From CAIKZZ01 sp035524495 (GTDB taxonomy: Bacteria; Pseudomonadota; Gammaproteobacteria; Steroidobacterales; Steroidobacteraceae), in contig DATKOR010000045.1 of assembly GCA_035524495.1 (NCBI GenBank), positions 13,710 through 77,709 on the forward strand: a stretch of 64,000 bases of DNA, read 5' to 3'. The notes under the pieces were generated by a model. That model was not told where the DNA came from. It worked only from the letters and a program-made list of their open reading frames with translations, and did not search any database. The translations under genes and the position numbers were made by a program. Below, piece by piece: positions 7,186 through 15,923 of the stretch. Every line of letters begins with the position of its first letter. Positions within the stretch are counted from its first letter, which is position 1.

Positions 7186-10100
7186 GACGCGCGGCCCCCG
7201 CAATCATCCTGTGGCTCTGCACCGGCCTGCTGGCCGCGGGCGTCGCCGTGGCTGCGGCGCCGAAGAAACAGCCGACGATTGCCGACCTCAAGGGCAAGAC
7301 GGTCGACGTCACGCCCGACGAGCCGACCGACGCCAACTCCGACAAGGCGCGGCAGAACTACCAGGAATTCCTCAACCTCGAGCGCGGCGACGCGGCGCTG
7401 CGCGCCGAGGCGATGCGCCGGCTCGGCGACCTCAAGCTCGAGGCCGGCGAGCTGAACCGCATCGAGAAGGAGCTGGTGTCGGGCTCGCCGCTCGACACGT
7501 CGGACGCGATCGTCCTGTACACGAAGCTGCTCGCCGCGTACCCGAACTACGAGCGCAACGACGCGGTGCTCTACCAGCTGGCGCGCGCCTACGAGGCCGA
7601 CCAGCAGAGCGACAAGGCGCTCGGCACGCTCGATCAGCTGGTGCGCCGCTACCCCTCGAGTCGCTACATCGACGAGGCGCAGTTCCGCCGCGGCGAGATC
7701 ATGTTCGTCGACAAGCGCTGGGCGGACGCCGAGGCGGCCTATGCGCACGTGATGAAGTTCGGTTCCAAGTCCGAGTTCTACGAGCAAAGCCTGTACAAGC
7801 ATGGCTGGTCGCTGTTCAAGCGCGGCGAGTCCGAGGGGGCGCTCGACTCGTTCGCGAAGCTGCTCGACATCAAGCTCATCGACCCGCAGGGCAAGGAGCG
7901 CGACCTCGAGGGCTTCACGCGGCCGCAGCGCGAGCTCGTCGAGGACACGCTGCGGGTGTGCGCGATCACCTTCTCCTTCGACGAGGACGCGAAGGGCGTC
8001 GATGCTTTCCTGAAGCGCCACGGGTCCAAGCCCTACGCCTATTTGCTGTACGGGACGCTCGGCGACCTGTACGTCAGCAAGGAGCGCTGGACCGACGCGG
8101 CGGACGCCTACCGCGCGTTCGCCAAGCGCGAGCCGGATCACGAGCACGCGCCGCTCCTGCAGATGCAGGCGATCGACGCCTACAAGCGCGGAGGATTTGC
8201 GAGCCTGGTGCTCGACGGCAAGCGCGAGTACGTCGAGCGCTACCAGCTCGGCTCCCCGTTCTGGGCGCATCGCCAGCCGGCCGATGCGCCGCTGGTCGTG
8301 CGCGAGCTCAAGACCAACGTCAAGGACCTCGCCGCCTACTATCACTCGCAGGCCCAGACCTCGAAGCAGACGGCGGACTACCAGGAGGCGGCGCACTGGT
8401 ACCGCGTGTACCTGCAGTCGTTCCCGGACGACAAGGACGCCGCGAACACCAACTACCTGCTGGCCGACACGCTGTTCGAGAGCCACCAGTTCCACGACGC
8501 CGCGCTCGAGTACGAGCACAGCGCCTACGGCTACCCGCCGAACGACAAGTCGGCGACCGCCGGCTACGCGGCGCTCGTGTCCTACGAGAAGCACGAGCCG
8601 ACGCTGCAGGGCGAGGCGCGCAGCGCCTGGCACCGCCAGGGCCTCGAGAGCGGGCTGCGGTTCGCGACGACGTTCCAGAGCCATCCGGAGAGCGCGCCGG
8701 TGCTGGTGCGCACCGCGCGCGAGTACTACGACCTCAAGGAATACGCGAAGGCGATCGATGTCGCCGACATCGCGCTCGCACGCCAGCCGCCGATCGACGT
8801 CGAGAAGCAGCGCACCGTGTGGACCGTCATTGCCAACGGCCAGTTCGAGCTCGGTCAATTCGACAAGGCCGAGGGCGCCTACCTGCAGGTGCAGTCTCTG
8901 CTCGCGGCCAACGATCCGCAGCGGCCGGTGATCGACGAGCGCATCGCGGCCTCCGTGTACAAGCAGGGCGAGGCGCGCAAGGCGGCCGGCGACGAGGCCG
9001 GCGCGGTCGGCGATTTCCTACGGATTGCGCAGCTTGCGCCGCACTCGAAGATCCGCGCCAGCGCCGACTACGACGCCGCGGCGCTGCTGATCGGGCTCAA
9101 GGACTGGCCGAAGGCGATCGAGGTGCTGGAGGGCTACCGGCGGAACTTCCCGACGAGCGAGCTGCAGCCCGAAGTGACGCGCAAGCTCGCCGTCGCCTAC
9201 GTCGAGGCCGGCCGGCCGGGACCGGCTGCGGTCGAGTTCGAGCGCATCGCATCGGCGCCCGGCGGCAGCGTCGACGTGCAGCGCGAGGCGCTCGTCCAGG
9301 CGGCGACGCTTTACGAGAAGTCCGGCGACACCGCGAAGACCGTCGCGTCCTGGGAAAGCTACGTCAAGCGCTTCCCGCAACCCTTCGAGCCGGCGATGGA
9401 GGCCCGCCAAAAGCTCGCCGACCTGGCGCAGCAGCGCGGCGATGCAGCGCGCCGCGCGGCGCTGCTCGACGAGATCATCCGCGCCGACCAAGGCGCGGGC
9501 GCAGCGCGCACTGACCGCAGCCGCTACCTCGCCGCCAAGGCCTCGCTCGAGCTTGCGATGCCGACGCGCGAGGCGTTCAATGCGGTGCGACTGGTGCTGC
9601 CGCTCAAGAAGTCCCTTGAGGCCAAGCGCGCTGCGCTGCAGCGTGCGCTGAAGTCCTTCGAGGCGGCGGACGCCTACGCGATCGCCGAGGTCTCTACCGC
9701 CGCGACCTTCGAGATGGCCGAGCTCTACCGTCAGCTCAGCGTCGACCTCCTGAAGTCGGAGCGCCCGAAGAGCCTGACCGACGAGGCGCTCGAGCAGTAC
9801 AACCTGCTGCTCGAGGAGCAGGCCTACCCGTTCGAAGAGAAGGCCATCGAGATCCACCTCGTGAACACCGCGCGCGCAGCGCAGGGCCTGTACAACGAGC
9901 CGGTGCGCGCGAGCTTCGCGGCGCTCGCCAAGCTCAAGCCCGCGCGCTTCGCCAAGACCGAACAGAACGAGGATCTCGTGATCGACGCCGCGGCGGGTGC
10001 CCCGCCGCCCGAGCCGCCGGCGCCCGCCGTGCCGGCCAAGGCGCCGGCCAGCAATGCGAAGAGTGCGCCGCCGCCGGCCAACGCGGTGCCGCTGCAGCTC

Positions 10101-10592
10101 GCGGTTCGCTTCCAGGAGGCGGTCGCCGCAGCCGATCGCGGCGGCGAGGCGCAGGCGGATGCCGAGTTCGTCGCGTTGACGAGCGGCGCCCCGACGCTCG
10201 CCGGGCCGCCGCTCAACCACGGCATCCTGCTGAGCCGCGCCCAGCACTGGCCCGAGGCGGCGGACGCGCTCGGCGAGGCGCTCAGGCGCCATCCGGGCTG
10301 CGCGACCGCGGCGGCGCAGCTCGGCGTCGTCTACCGCCAGCTCGGCAAGTTCAGCGACGCCGAGCAGTCGTACCGCAAGGCCCTCGAGTCCGACGCGAAC
10401 GACGCGCGCACACACCGCAATTTCGGCGTGCTGCTCGACCTGTACGTGCAGAAGCCTGCCGAAGCGCTTGCCGAGTACGAGCGCTCGCTGGCGCTGGCCG
10501 GCGGCGAGGACAAGCAGATGTCGGCCTGGATCGCCGAGCTGCGCCAGCGGCTCGGGGCGGGCCAGAAGAGCGCCCGCGCGGAGGCCCAATGA
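7182..10592 (+). CDS. Very large periplasmic TPR protein
   Basis: 1136 aa. The ATG overlaps the upstream stop (ATGA). Residues 1-25 are a signal peptide ending GVAVAAAPKK. Many TPR units follow, such as VLYQLARAYEADQQSDKALG, AQFRRGEIMFVDKRWADAEA and YLLADTLFESHQFHDAALEY. An Ala/Pro linker lies at ~939-971. A second TPR set comes after it (AAQLGVVYRQLGKFSDAEQS). This matches the large TPR outer-membrane-associated subunits of adventurous-gliding-like loci (family knowledge). It probably forms the main scaffold between the inner-membrane motor and the outer membrane. Two TPR blocks split by a proline-rich linker suggest two separate binding sites. Confidence 0.87.
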   Translation: MRRAAPAIILWLCTGLLAAGVAVAAAPKKQPTIADLKGKTVDVTPDEPTDANSDKARQNYQEFLNLERGDAALRAEAMRRLGDLKLEAGELNRIEKELVSGSPLDTSDAIVLYTKLLAAYPNYERNDAVLYQLARAYEADQQSDKALGTLDQLVRRYPSSRYIDEAQFRRGEIMFVDKRWADAEAAYAHVMKFGSKSEFYEQSLYKHGWSLFKRGESEGALDSFAKLLDIKLIDPQGKERDLEGFTRPQRELVEDTLRVCAITFSFDEDAKGVDAFLKRHGSKPYAYLLYGTLGDLYVSKERWTDAADAYRAFAKREPDHEHAPLLQMQAIDAYKRGGFASLVLDGKREYVERYQLGSPFWAHRQPADAPLVVRELKTNVKDLAAYYHSQAQTSKQTADYQEAAHWYRVYLQSFPDDKDAANTNYLLADTLFESHQFHDAALEYEHSAYGYPPNDKSATAGYAALVSYEKHEPTLQGEARSAWHRQGLESGLRFATTFQSHPESAPVLVRTAREYYDLKEYAKAIDVADIALARQPPIDVEKQRTVWTVIANGQFELGQFDKAEGAYLQVQSLLAANDPQRPVIDERIAASVYKQGEARKAAGDEAGAVGDFLRIAQLAPHSKIRASADYDAAALLIGLKDWPKAIEVLEGYRRNFPTSELQPEVTRKLAVAYVEAGRPGPAAVEFERIASAPGGSVDVQREALVQAATLYEKSGDTAKTVASWESYVKRFPQPFEPAMEARQKLADLAQQRGDAARRAALLDEIIRADQGAGAARTDRSRYLAAKASLELAMPTREAFNAVRLVLPLKKSLEAKRAALQRALKSFEAADAYAIAEVSTAATFEMAELYRQLSVDLLKSERPKSLTDEALEQYNLLLEEQAYPFEEKAIEIHLVNTARAAQGLYNEPVRASFAALAKLKPARFAKTEQNEDLVIDAAAGAPPPEPPAPAVPAKAPASNAKSAPPPANAVPLQLAVRFQEAVAAADRGGEAQADAEFVALTSGAPTLAGPPLNHGILLSRAQHWPEAADALGEALRRHPGCATAAAQLGVVYRQLGKFSDAEQSYRKALESDANDARTHRNFGVLLDLYVQKPAEALAEYERSLALAGGEDKQMSAWIAELRQRLGAGQKSARAEAQ

Positions 10593-11074
10593 GCAAGAGA
10601 TGGCTGACGATGTTCGCCGCGCTCGGCACCACCGCCGTATTGGGGGTCGCCTCGGCCGAGGATCCGCCGAGCGCCGGGCGCGCCGCCCGCGCGGCCTCGC
10701 CCGAGGTCCAGCAGGCTGAGCCGGCGGTCAAGGCGCCGCCCGCCACCCCGAAGCCGCGCAAGGCGTCCGCGAAGGCCGATGCCGCGCCCGGCGAAAAGAC
10801 CGCGAAGGCCATCGACCGCCTCGAGCTCGAGACGACCCAGATCACCGGCAACCGCGAGCTGCCGAAGGTCATGGTGATCGTTCCCTGGAAGCGCTCGGAT
10901 ATCGGCGACCTCGTCGGCCGCCCGGTGAACAGCCTGGTCGACGAGGCGCTGCAGCCGGTCGACCGGGAGGTGTTCCGGCGCGAGATCGACTACTTCGACG
11001 CGCTGGCCCCGGACCGGGCCCGAAGCGAGACGCGCGTCACAGGCGGGACTCCGGGATCCCGGCCTGAGAAGTGA
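10589..11074 (+). CDS. Small secreted protein of the ExbBD/TPR operon
   Basis: 161 aa; its ATG overlaps the previous TGA. A signal peptide (residues 1-23, ending GVASA) is followed by an Ala/Pro/Lys-rich disordered segment to ~75. A compact conserved-looking region then has ITGNRELPKVMVIVPWKRSD and LQPVDREVFRREIDYF. I recall short proteins with this NxELPKVxxIVPW signature in the same gene neighbourhood in other gammaproteobacteria, without a known function. It is likely periplasmic. An 81-bp gap separates it from exbB. Confidence 0.75.
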   Translation: MSKRWLTMFAALGTTAVLGVASAEDPPSAGRAARAASPEVQQAEPAVKAPPATPKPRKASAKADAAPGEKTAKAIDRLELETTQITGNRELPKVMVIVPWKRSDIGDLVGRPVNSLVDEALQPVDREVFRREIDYFDALAPDRARSETRVTGGTPGSRPEK

Positions 11075-11155
11075 ACCACGGTATTCGTAACATAAGTTGA
11101 GTGAAATGGACCGGCCAAGCCGGCAAACCTCGTCGAATCGAACGGAGCAGCGGAG

Positions 11156-11860
11156 ATGCATGCCTACGACGTGATCGTGAACTTCTTCAAGCAGGGAGGC
11201 TTCTTCCTGTACCCGATCGCCCTGATCTGGGCGATCGGCCTGGTGATCGCCATCGAGCGGTTCGCCTACCTCATGAAGGTCGGGACCGGCAACAAGCGCC
11301 TGTGGGACCAGCTGCAGCCGCTGTTCGAGGCCGGCAACTTCAAGCAGGCGACCAACGCCGTCTCCGACTCGGACACCGCGCTCGCACAGGTCATGCGCTA
11401 CGGCATGAGCCGCATCACGACCGCGCGGCGCCGCGAGGACATCGAGAAGGCAATGGAGGAGAGCCTGGTCGAGGTGATCCCGCACCTCGAGCGGCGCACC
11501 CACTACCTCGCCGCGCTCGCCAACATCGGCATGCTGATGGGCCTGTTCGGTACCGTGCTCGGCCTGATCAACGCCTTCGCCGCGGTCGCCCAGGCGAACC
11601 CGGCCGAGAAGGCGAGCCTGCTGTCGGCGAGCATCTCGGTGGCGATGAACAACACGGCACTCGGCCTGCTGGTCGCGATCACGCTGCTGCTGTCGCACCT
11701 GTATCTCGAGACCAAGACGACCAACATCGTCGACAGCCTCGAGGTCGCGAGCGTGAAGTTCTTGAACGCCCTGTCCGAGCGCCAGCAGCGCGCCGAGGCG
11801 CCCGCGACTGCCGCGAGCGCGGCACCGCGCGGCGGTGAGGTGCGCGGGGCGAGGGCATGA
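11156..11860 (+). CDS. exbB: MotA/TolQ/ExbB-type proton channel subunit
   Basis: 234 aa, normal length for ExbB/TolQ. Three membrane segments are visible: ~15-38 (FFLYPIALIWAIGLVIAIER), ~115-142 (ALANIGMLMGLFGTVLGLI) and ~160-182 (SVAMNNTALGLLVAITLLL), with the family's cytoplasmic loop between the first two. The Thr in GLFGTVLG and the SVAMNNTALGLL helix match the TolQ/ExbB pore. The protein forms a pentamer around ExbD/TolR dimers and couples proton flow to periplasmic force. It overlaps the first exbD gene by 4 bp. The Shine-Dalgarno is ACGGAG eight bases before the ATG. Confidence 0.93.
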   Translation: MHAYDVIVNFFKQGGFFLYPIALIWAIGLVIAIERFAYLMKVGTGNKRLWDQLQPLFEAGNFKQATNAVSDSDTALAQVMRYGMSRITTARRREDIEKAMEESLVEVIPHLERRTHYLAALANIGMLMGLFGTVLGLINAFAAVAQANPAEKASLLSASISVAMNNTALGLLVAITLLLSHLYLETKTTNIVDSLEVASVKFLNALSERQQRAEAPATAASAAPRGGEVRGARA

Positions 11861-12366
11861 GCGGATCCTCGATAGCCCGCCGCCAGGCGCGCAACCATGC
11901 GCGCTACAAGGGTCGGAACGATATCAACATCGTTCCGATGCTCGACATTTTCACGATCCTCGTGTTCTTCCTGATCTTCACGGCCGTGTTCTCGAAGACC
12001 CACATCGTCGAGATGAATCTGCCGGCCCAGAGTTCCGAGCCCCTGTCGCTGCCCGAGGGGCTCGTGCTCGAGATCGTGGTGCGCAAGGACGGTCTGGTGG
12101 TGCAGGACAAGAACTCGGGGCCCCTGCAGCCGTTCCCGAACAACGAGCAGGGCTACGACTTCGACGGCCTCAACTCGTACCTGACCCGCGTCAAGGCCCG
12201 CTTCCCGGAGCTCAAGTCCGCGACGGTGCTGCTCGAGCAGAACATCCCGTATGACACGATCATCGCGACGATGGACGCGGTGAAGTCCTACGAGGGCACG
12301 CTCGACGGCCAGCCGGCGCGCGGCGAACTGTTCCCGCAGATCTCGCTCGGAGATGCGCCGACATGA
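11857..12366 (+). CDS. exbD: ExbD/TolR-family protein, first copy
   Basis: 169 aa, ATGA overlap with exbB. A basic cytoplasmic N-terminus is followed by one membrane helix, NIVPMLDIFTILVFFLIF, with Asp30, the proton-relay residue of the family. The periplasmic domain (~60-169) ends in KSYEGTLDGQPARGELFPQISL. It is paired with a second ExbD, as in Agl-type motors where one TolQ homologue works with two TolR homologues. It differs from classical ExbD, which has one copy, so a heterodimer is plausible. Confidence 0.92.
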   Translation: MSGSSIARRQARNHARYKGRNDINIVPMLDIFTILVFFLIFTAVFSKTHIVEMNLPAQSSEPLSLPEGLVLEIVVRKDGLVVQDKNSGPLQPFPNNEQGYDFDGLNSYLTRVKARFPELKSATVLLEQNIPYDTIIATMDAVKSYEGTLDGQPARGELFPQISLGDAPT

Positions 12367-12878
12367 TTGCCTCGCGCCTGAAGCGCTACCGCAAGTCCGG
12401 CGGCCACCACAGTGGTCACGGCATGCCGGCGCTCATCCCGATGATCGACATGCTCGTGATCCTGGTCGTGTACATGCTGATTCACACGGCCGACTACGAG
12501 ATCCTGCCGAACACCAAGAACATCTCGATCCCGCAGTCGATCTCCGAGTCGCGCCCGCGGGAGTCGACGGTGCTGATGGTCACGCGCGACATGATCTTCG
12601 TAAACGGCAACGCGACCGCCTCGGTCGCGGACATCGACGCCGACGTGCCGGCGGCGCGCGATTCACTGCAGGCGAGCCTGAAGGCGGAGACGCAGAAGCG
12701 CACGCAGTTGCGGCCCGACGACCCGACCGCCCGTGAGGTCACGGTGATGGCCGACAAGGGCCTGCCGTACAGCCTGCTGAAGAAGATCATGTTGGCGGCG
12801 ACCGCGGCGGACATCGGCAAGATGTCGCTGGCGGTCATCGAGAAAGAGCGGGCCTACCACGGCCCGAACCCTGGCTGA
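12363..12878 (+). CDS. ExbD/TolR-family protein, second copy
   Basis: 171 aa, ATGA overlap with the first exbD. The N-terminus is basic and His-rich (GGHHSGHGM). The membrane helix PALIPMIDMLVILVVYMLIH carries Asp29. The periplasmic domain has VNGNATASVADIDADVPAA and a DKGLPYSLLKKIM segment typical of ExbD C-terminal folds. Sequence outside the helix is quite different from its neighbour, so this is not a recent duplication. A 21-bp gap leads to the TonB-like gene. Confidence 0.92.
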   Translation: MIASRLKRYRKSGGHHSGHGMPALIPMIDMLVILVVYMLIHTADYEILPNTKNISIPQSISESRPRESTVLMVTRDMIFVNGNATASVADIDADVPAARDSLQASLKAETQKRTQLRPDDPTAREVTVMADKGLPYSLLKKIMLAATAADIGKMSLAVIEKERAYHGPNPG

Positions 12879-12899
12879 GTTTCGCCGAGCGAGCCCACG

Positions 12900-13814
12900 A
12901 TGACCGCGCTTTCGACCAATTATCGGATCTTCGAGCTTCCCTGGACGCCGAACGACGACGAGGAGCGGCATTTTAAACGGCTGCTCACGATCGGCATCGT
13001 CATCTGGCTGATCATCGTCTTCGGCACGCAGCTGCTGCCGACGCCGGAGCGTCCGGCCGCACAGCCGCTGCCCGAGGAGGTCGTCAAGCTCGTGCTGCAG
13101 CCGCCGTTGCCGAAGCCGAAGCCCGTCGAGGAGAAGAAGCCGGAGCCCAAGCCGATCCCGAAGACGGTCGTGCCGCCTCCGCAGGTCGACAAGACCGAGC
13201 AGGCGCGCAAGAAGGCGCAGAAGGCGATGAACGCCGTCAAAGACGAGCTCGCCGACCTGCGCGCGGCGCTCAACACCGAGCAGCTCGCGAGCGCCAAGCC
13301 GCTCAAGGACAAGGTCGACGGCCCGGCGCGCGCCGAGCGCTCGCTGATCACGTCGAACCTGACGGGCGGCAGCGGCGGCATCAACACCGCGGCGCTCAGT
13401 TCCGGCTTCGGTGGCGGACCGGGCTCGCTGCACGGCCACTCGACGATGCAGGGCGTCCAGTCCTTCGCCGACGGCATCCGCAAGGACCACGCCGAGGCCA
13501 AGCGCACCGGCTCGAGCGGCAAGGCCTCGCGCAGCCGCGAAGAGATCGAAATGGTGTTCGACCGCAACAAGGCGGCGATCTACGCGCTCTACAATCGCGC
13601 GCTGCGCGACAATCCGCAGCTGCAGGGCAAGGTCGTCGTGCAGCTGACGATCGCCCCGACCGGCGAGGTCACCGACTGCAAAGTGCTGTCGTCGGAGCTC
13701 AAGGACGAAGAGCTCGAGCGCAAGCTCGTGGCGCGGATCAAGATGTTCAAGTTCGACGACAAGGACGTCGAGCTGATCACGACGACGAAGCCGATCGACT
13801 TCTTCCCGGCCTGA
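12900..13814 (+). CDS. AgmX/PglI C-terminal-domain TonB-like energy transducer
   Basis: 304 aa. A single membrane helix lies at residues ~28-46 (LLTIGIVIWLIIVFGTQLL). A proline/lysine-rich span (~57-97, PKPKPVEEKKPEPKPIPK) could reach across the periplasm. A charged coiled coil follows (~100-140), then a glycine-rich stretch (SGFGGGPGSLHGHS). The C-terminal domain (~205-304) has VFDRNKAAIYALYNRALR, then VVQLTIAPTGEVTDCKV and a final PIDFFPA. That is the signature of the AgmX/PglI C-terminal family, related in layout to TonB. With exbB-exbD-exbD upstream it should transmit force to the TPR/outer-membrane parts. Confidence 0.88.
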   Translation: MTALSTNYRIFELPWTPNDDEERHFKRLLTIGIVIWLIIVFGTQLLPTPERPAAQPLPEEVVKLVLQPPLPKPKPVEEKKPEPKPIPKTVVPPPQVDKTEQARKKAQKAMNAVKDELADLRAALNTEQLASAKPLKDKVDGPARAERSLITSNLTGGSGGINTAALSSGFGGGPGSLHGHSTMQGVQSFADGIRKDHAEAKRTGSSGKASRSREEIEMVFDRNKAAIYALYNRALRDNPQLQGKVVVQLTIAPTGEVTDCKVLSSELKDEELERKLVARIKMFKFDDKDVELITTTKPIDFFPA

Positions 13815-13824
13815 ACGCCGCGAC

Positions 13825-14217
13825 GTGCTGGCGCGCTACTACGTCGCGCTGAAGACGCTGCACGTCGCGTCGGTCGCGCTCTCGATCGGGCTGTTCCTGT
13901 TCCGGGCCGGCCTCAGGATCGCGGGCTCGAGCCTGCTCGGCACGCGCGTGCTGCGCATCGCGCCGCATGTCATCGACACGGTGCTGCTCGCGAGCGCCGT
14001 GCTGCTGACGCTGATCCTGCACCAGTATCCGTTCGTCAACGACTGGCTGACCGCGAAGCTCGTCGCGCTCATTGCCTACGTCGTCCTCGGCTCGATCGCG
14101 CTGCGCCGCGGACGCACGCCGGCGGTCCGCGCAGTCGCGCTCGTCGCGGCGCTGCTGGCGGTCGGCTACATCCTCGGTACCGCGCTCCACCACGACGCCA
14201 ACCCGCTGCGCTGGTGA
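13825..14217 (+). CDS. SirB2-family integral membrane protein
   Basis: 130 aa from GTG 13825, 10 bp after the preceding stop. Four hydrophobic helices are visible: VALSIGLFLFRAGL, VIDTVLLASAVLLTLIL, LVALIAYVVLGSIAL and VALVAALLAVGYILG. The opening YVALKTLHVASVALSIGLFLFR and the HQYPFVNDWLTAKL segment between helices are typical of SirB2. The family name comes from an invasion-gene up-regulator in Salmonella; biochemistry is unclear. It may be the last gene of the riboswitch operon by spacing, but nothing links its function. Confidence 0.8.
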   Translation: MLARYYVALKTLHVASVALSIGLFLFRAGLRIAGSSLLGTRVLRIAPHVIDTVLLASAVLLTLILHQYPFVNDWLTAKLVALIAYVVLGSIALRRGRTPAVRAVALVAALLAVGYILGTALHHDANPLRW

Positions 14218-14233
14218 GCGGCGGGCCTGCCCC

Positions 14234-15172
14234 TCAGTCGTCCGGGCCGCCCGCAGCGCCCGGGCGCCGCGCGAACTCCAGCGAGAGGATCCCGGCGACG
14301 ATCAGCGCGACGCCGGCCCATTGCGCGGTGCGCAGGCGCTCACCGAGCAGCCACGCGCCGAGCAGGATCGTGGTCGGCGGCCCGACGGTCGCGATCACCG
14401 ATGCCCGTGGCGCGCCGAGGCGCTGAACGCCCTCGGCCATGGCCCACAGCGGCACGACCGTGGCACCGATCACCAGCGCGAGCATCAGCCACAGGTCGCG
14501 CGCGTTCCAGGCGCCGGCGCTCACCCGGCCGCTGAGCGCCTGCTGCACCACGAGGCACAGCGCCGCGGCGGCGAGCGCATAGAAGCTGAACGCCAGGCTC
14601 CCGATCGTCGGCGTCAGGCGCTCGCCGGCAAGATAGTAGAGGGCCGACGTCAGCGCGCAGATGAGCACCAGCCCGGCGCCGGTGAGGTTGCCGTGCAGCA
14701 CGCCGAGGTCGAGCGCGGTGACCACCATCACGATGCCCGCGTAGGTGATCACGAGCGCGGCGAGCACCCGTCCCTCCGGCCGGCGGCGGTACAGCACCGC
14801 GTGCAGCACGACGATGACCGACGGGTACGAGAACAGCAGCACCCGCTCGACGCTCGCATCGATCATCGCGAGCGCCCTGAAGTCGAGCAGGGCGCCGACG
14901 TAGTAGCAGATGGCGCCCGCGAGCACCGAGCCGAGGAGCGCGCGCGGCGGCGGGCGAAACAGGCGCTCGGCGCCGATCGCCCACCAGGCCCAGGCGCCCA
15001 GCACCGGAAGCGCCAGCAACGCGCGCACCGTCAGGACCGTGTCCGGGTCCCAGCCGTCGGCGTACAGGAACTTCGCGATGACGCCCTTGGCCGCGAAGCC
15101 GACCGAGCCGACGATCGAGAGGCCGATGCCGAGCCACGGGACACCGGGATTGTCACGCAGCGCGCGCGTCAC
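14234..15172 (-). CDS. DMT-superfamily (EamA) transporter
   Basis: 312 aa from GTG 15172, whose first four bases overlap the nitroreductase stop (GTGA). About ten membrane helices are visible in two repeated EamA halves, for example GIGLSIVGSVGFAAKGVIA at the N-terminus and QWAGVALIVAGILSLEFA at the end. The conserved Pro-rich segment (GPPTTILLGAWLLGE) sits near the end of the second half, as in EamA proteins. The substrate is unpredictable; members export amino acids, nucleobases or other metabolites. Convergent with the SirB2-like gene, 16 bp apart. Confidence 0.87.
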   Translation of the reverse strand: MTRALRDNPGVPWLGIGLSIVGSVGFAAKGVIAKFLYADGWDPDTVLTVRALLALPVLGAWAWWAIGAERLFRPPPRALLGSVLAGAICYYVGALLDFRALAMIDASVERVLLFSYPSVIVVLHAVLYRRRPEGRVLAALVITYAGIVMVVTALDLGVLHGNLTGAGLVLICALTSALYYLAGERLTPTIGSLAFSFYALAAAALCLVVQQALSGRVSAGAWNARDLWLMLALVIGATVVPLWAMAEGVQRLGAPRASVIATVGPPTTILLGAWLLGERLRTAQWAGVALIVAGILSLEFARRPGAAGGPDD

Positions 15173-15849
15173 GCGGCCTCCTCGGGTCCATGCCAGGTCG
15201 TGAACTCGTCGACCGCGAGGCGGCTCGGCCGAAAGCCGTTGACCGGGGCGGTGCGGTCGGCATAGCCGAGCGCCATGCCGCAGATCAGGACCGGCGCATC
15301 CGCGACCCGCAGGTGCGCCCGGATGATCGCGTGAAACGGCGCCCACGCGGCCTGCGGGCACGTCGCGAGCCCTTGACCGACGGCGGCGACCATCAGCGCC
15401 TCGAGGAACATCCCGTAGTCGAGCCAGCTGCCGGGACCGAGGTCGGGGTCGATGAAGAAGAACAGCCCGACGGGCGCCCCGAAGAAGTCGTAGTTGCGAA
15501 GCTCCTGCGCGAGCCCGGCCGCGCGGTCGCCGCGCGCGATCCCGAGCAGCGAGTAAAGGCCCCAGCCGCAGGCGCGGCGCCGCGCGAGGTACGGCTCGCG
15601 CCACACGGACGGATAGTAGTCATAGGGCCATGCCGGCGGCGCGGCGGCGGCGGCCCGTTCGCGGACCGCGCCGCAGATCGCGTCGCGCACCGCGCCGCTC
15701 ACGACGTGCACCTGCCACGGCTGGATGTTCGAGCCGCTGGGCGCGAAGCGCGCCTGTTCGAGTATCGATGCGATTATCGCGCGGGAGACGGGCTCGCGGC
15801 GAAAGGCGCGGGTGGAACCGCGGCCGCGCAAGGCGGTGGCAACGTCCAT
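15169..15849 (-). CDS. Nitroreductase-family FMN oxidoreductase
   Basis: 226 aa from ATG 15849. The FMN-binding start (RGRGSTRAFRREPVSRAIIA), then ARFAPSGSNIQPWQVHVV, fits the nitroreductase family, as does GMALGYADR near the end. A central LGPGSWLDYGMFLEALMVAA helix contributes to the dimer interface. Members use NAD(P)H to reduce nitro compounds, quinones or enones. It forms a translationally coupled pair with the transporter downstream, so the transporter may handle its substrate or product (inference). Confidence 0.88.
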   Translation of the reverse strand: MDVATALRGRGSTRAFRREPVSRAIIASILEQARFAPSGSNIQPWQVHVVSGAVRDAICGAVRERAAAAAPPAWPYDYYPSVWREPYLARRRACGWGLYSLLGIARGDRAAGLAQELRNYDFFGAPVGLFFFIDPDLGPGSWLDYGMFLEALMVAAVGQGLATCPQAAWAPFHAIIRAHLRVADAPVLICGMALGYADRTAPVNGFRPSRLAVDEFTTWHGPEEAA

Positions 15850-15923
15850 GAGGGATCCGTTCGGCGGGACCCGGGCCACTGTATGCGATTCGGTGGCGCC
15901 TCGCACGCGGCGCCGGATACGGG

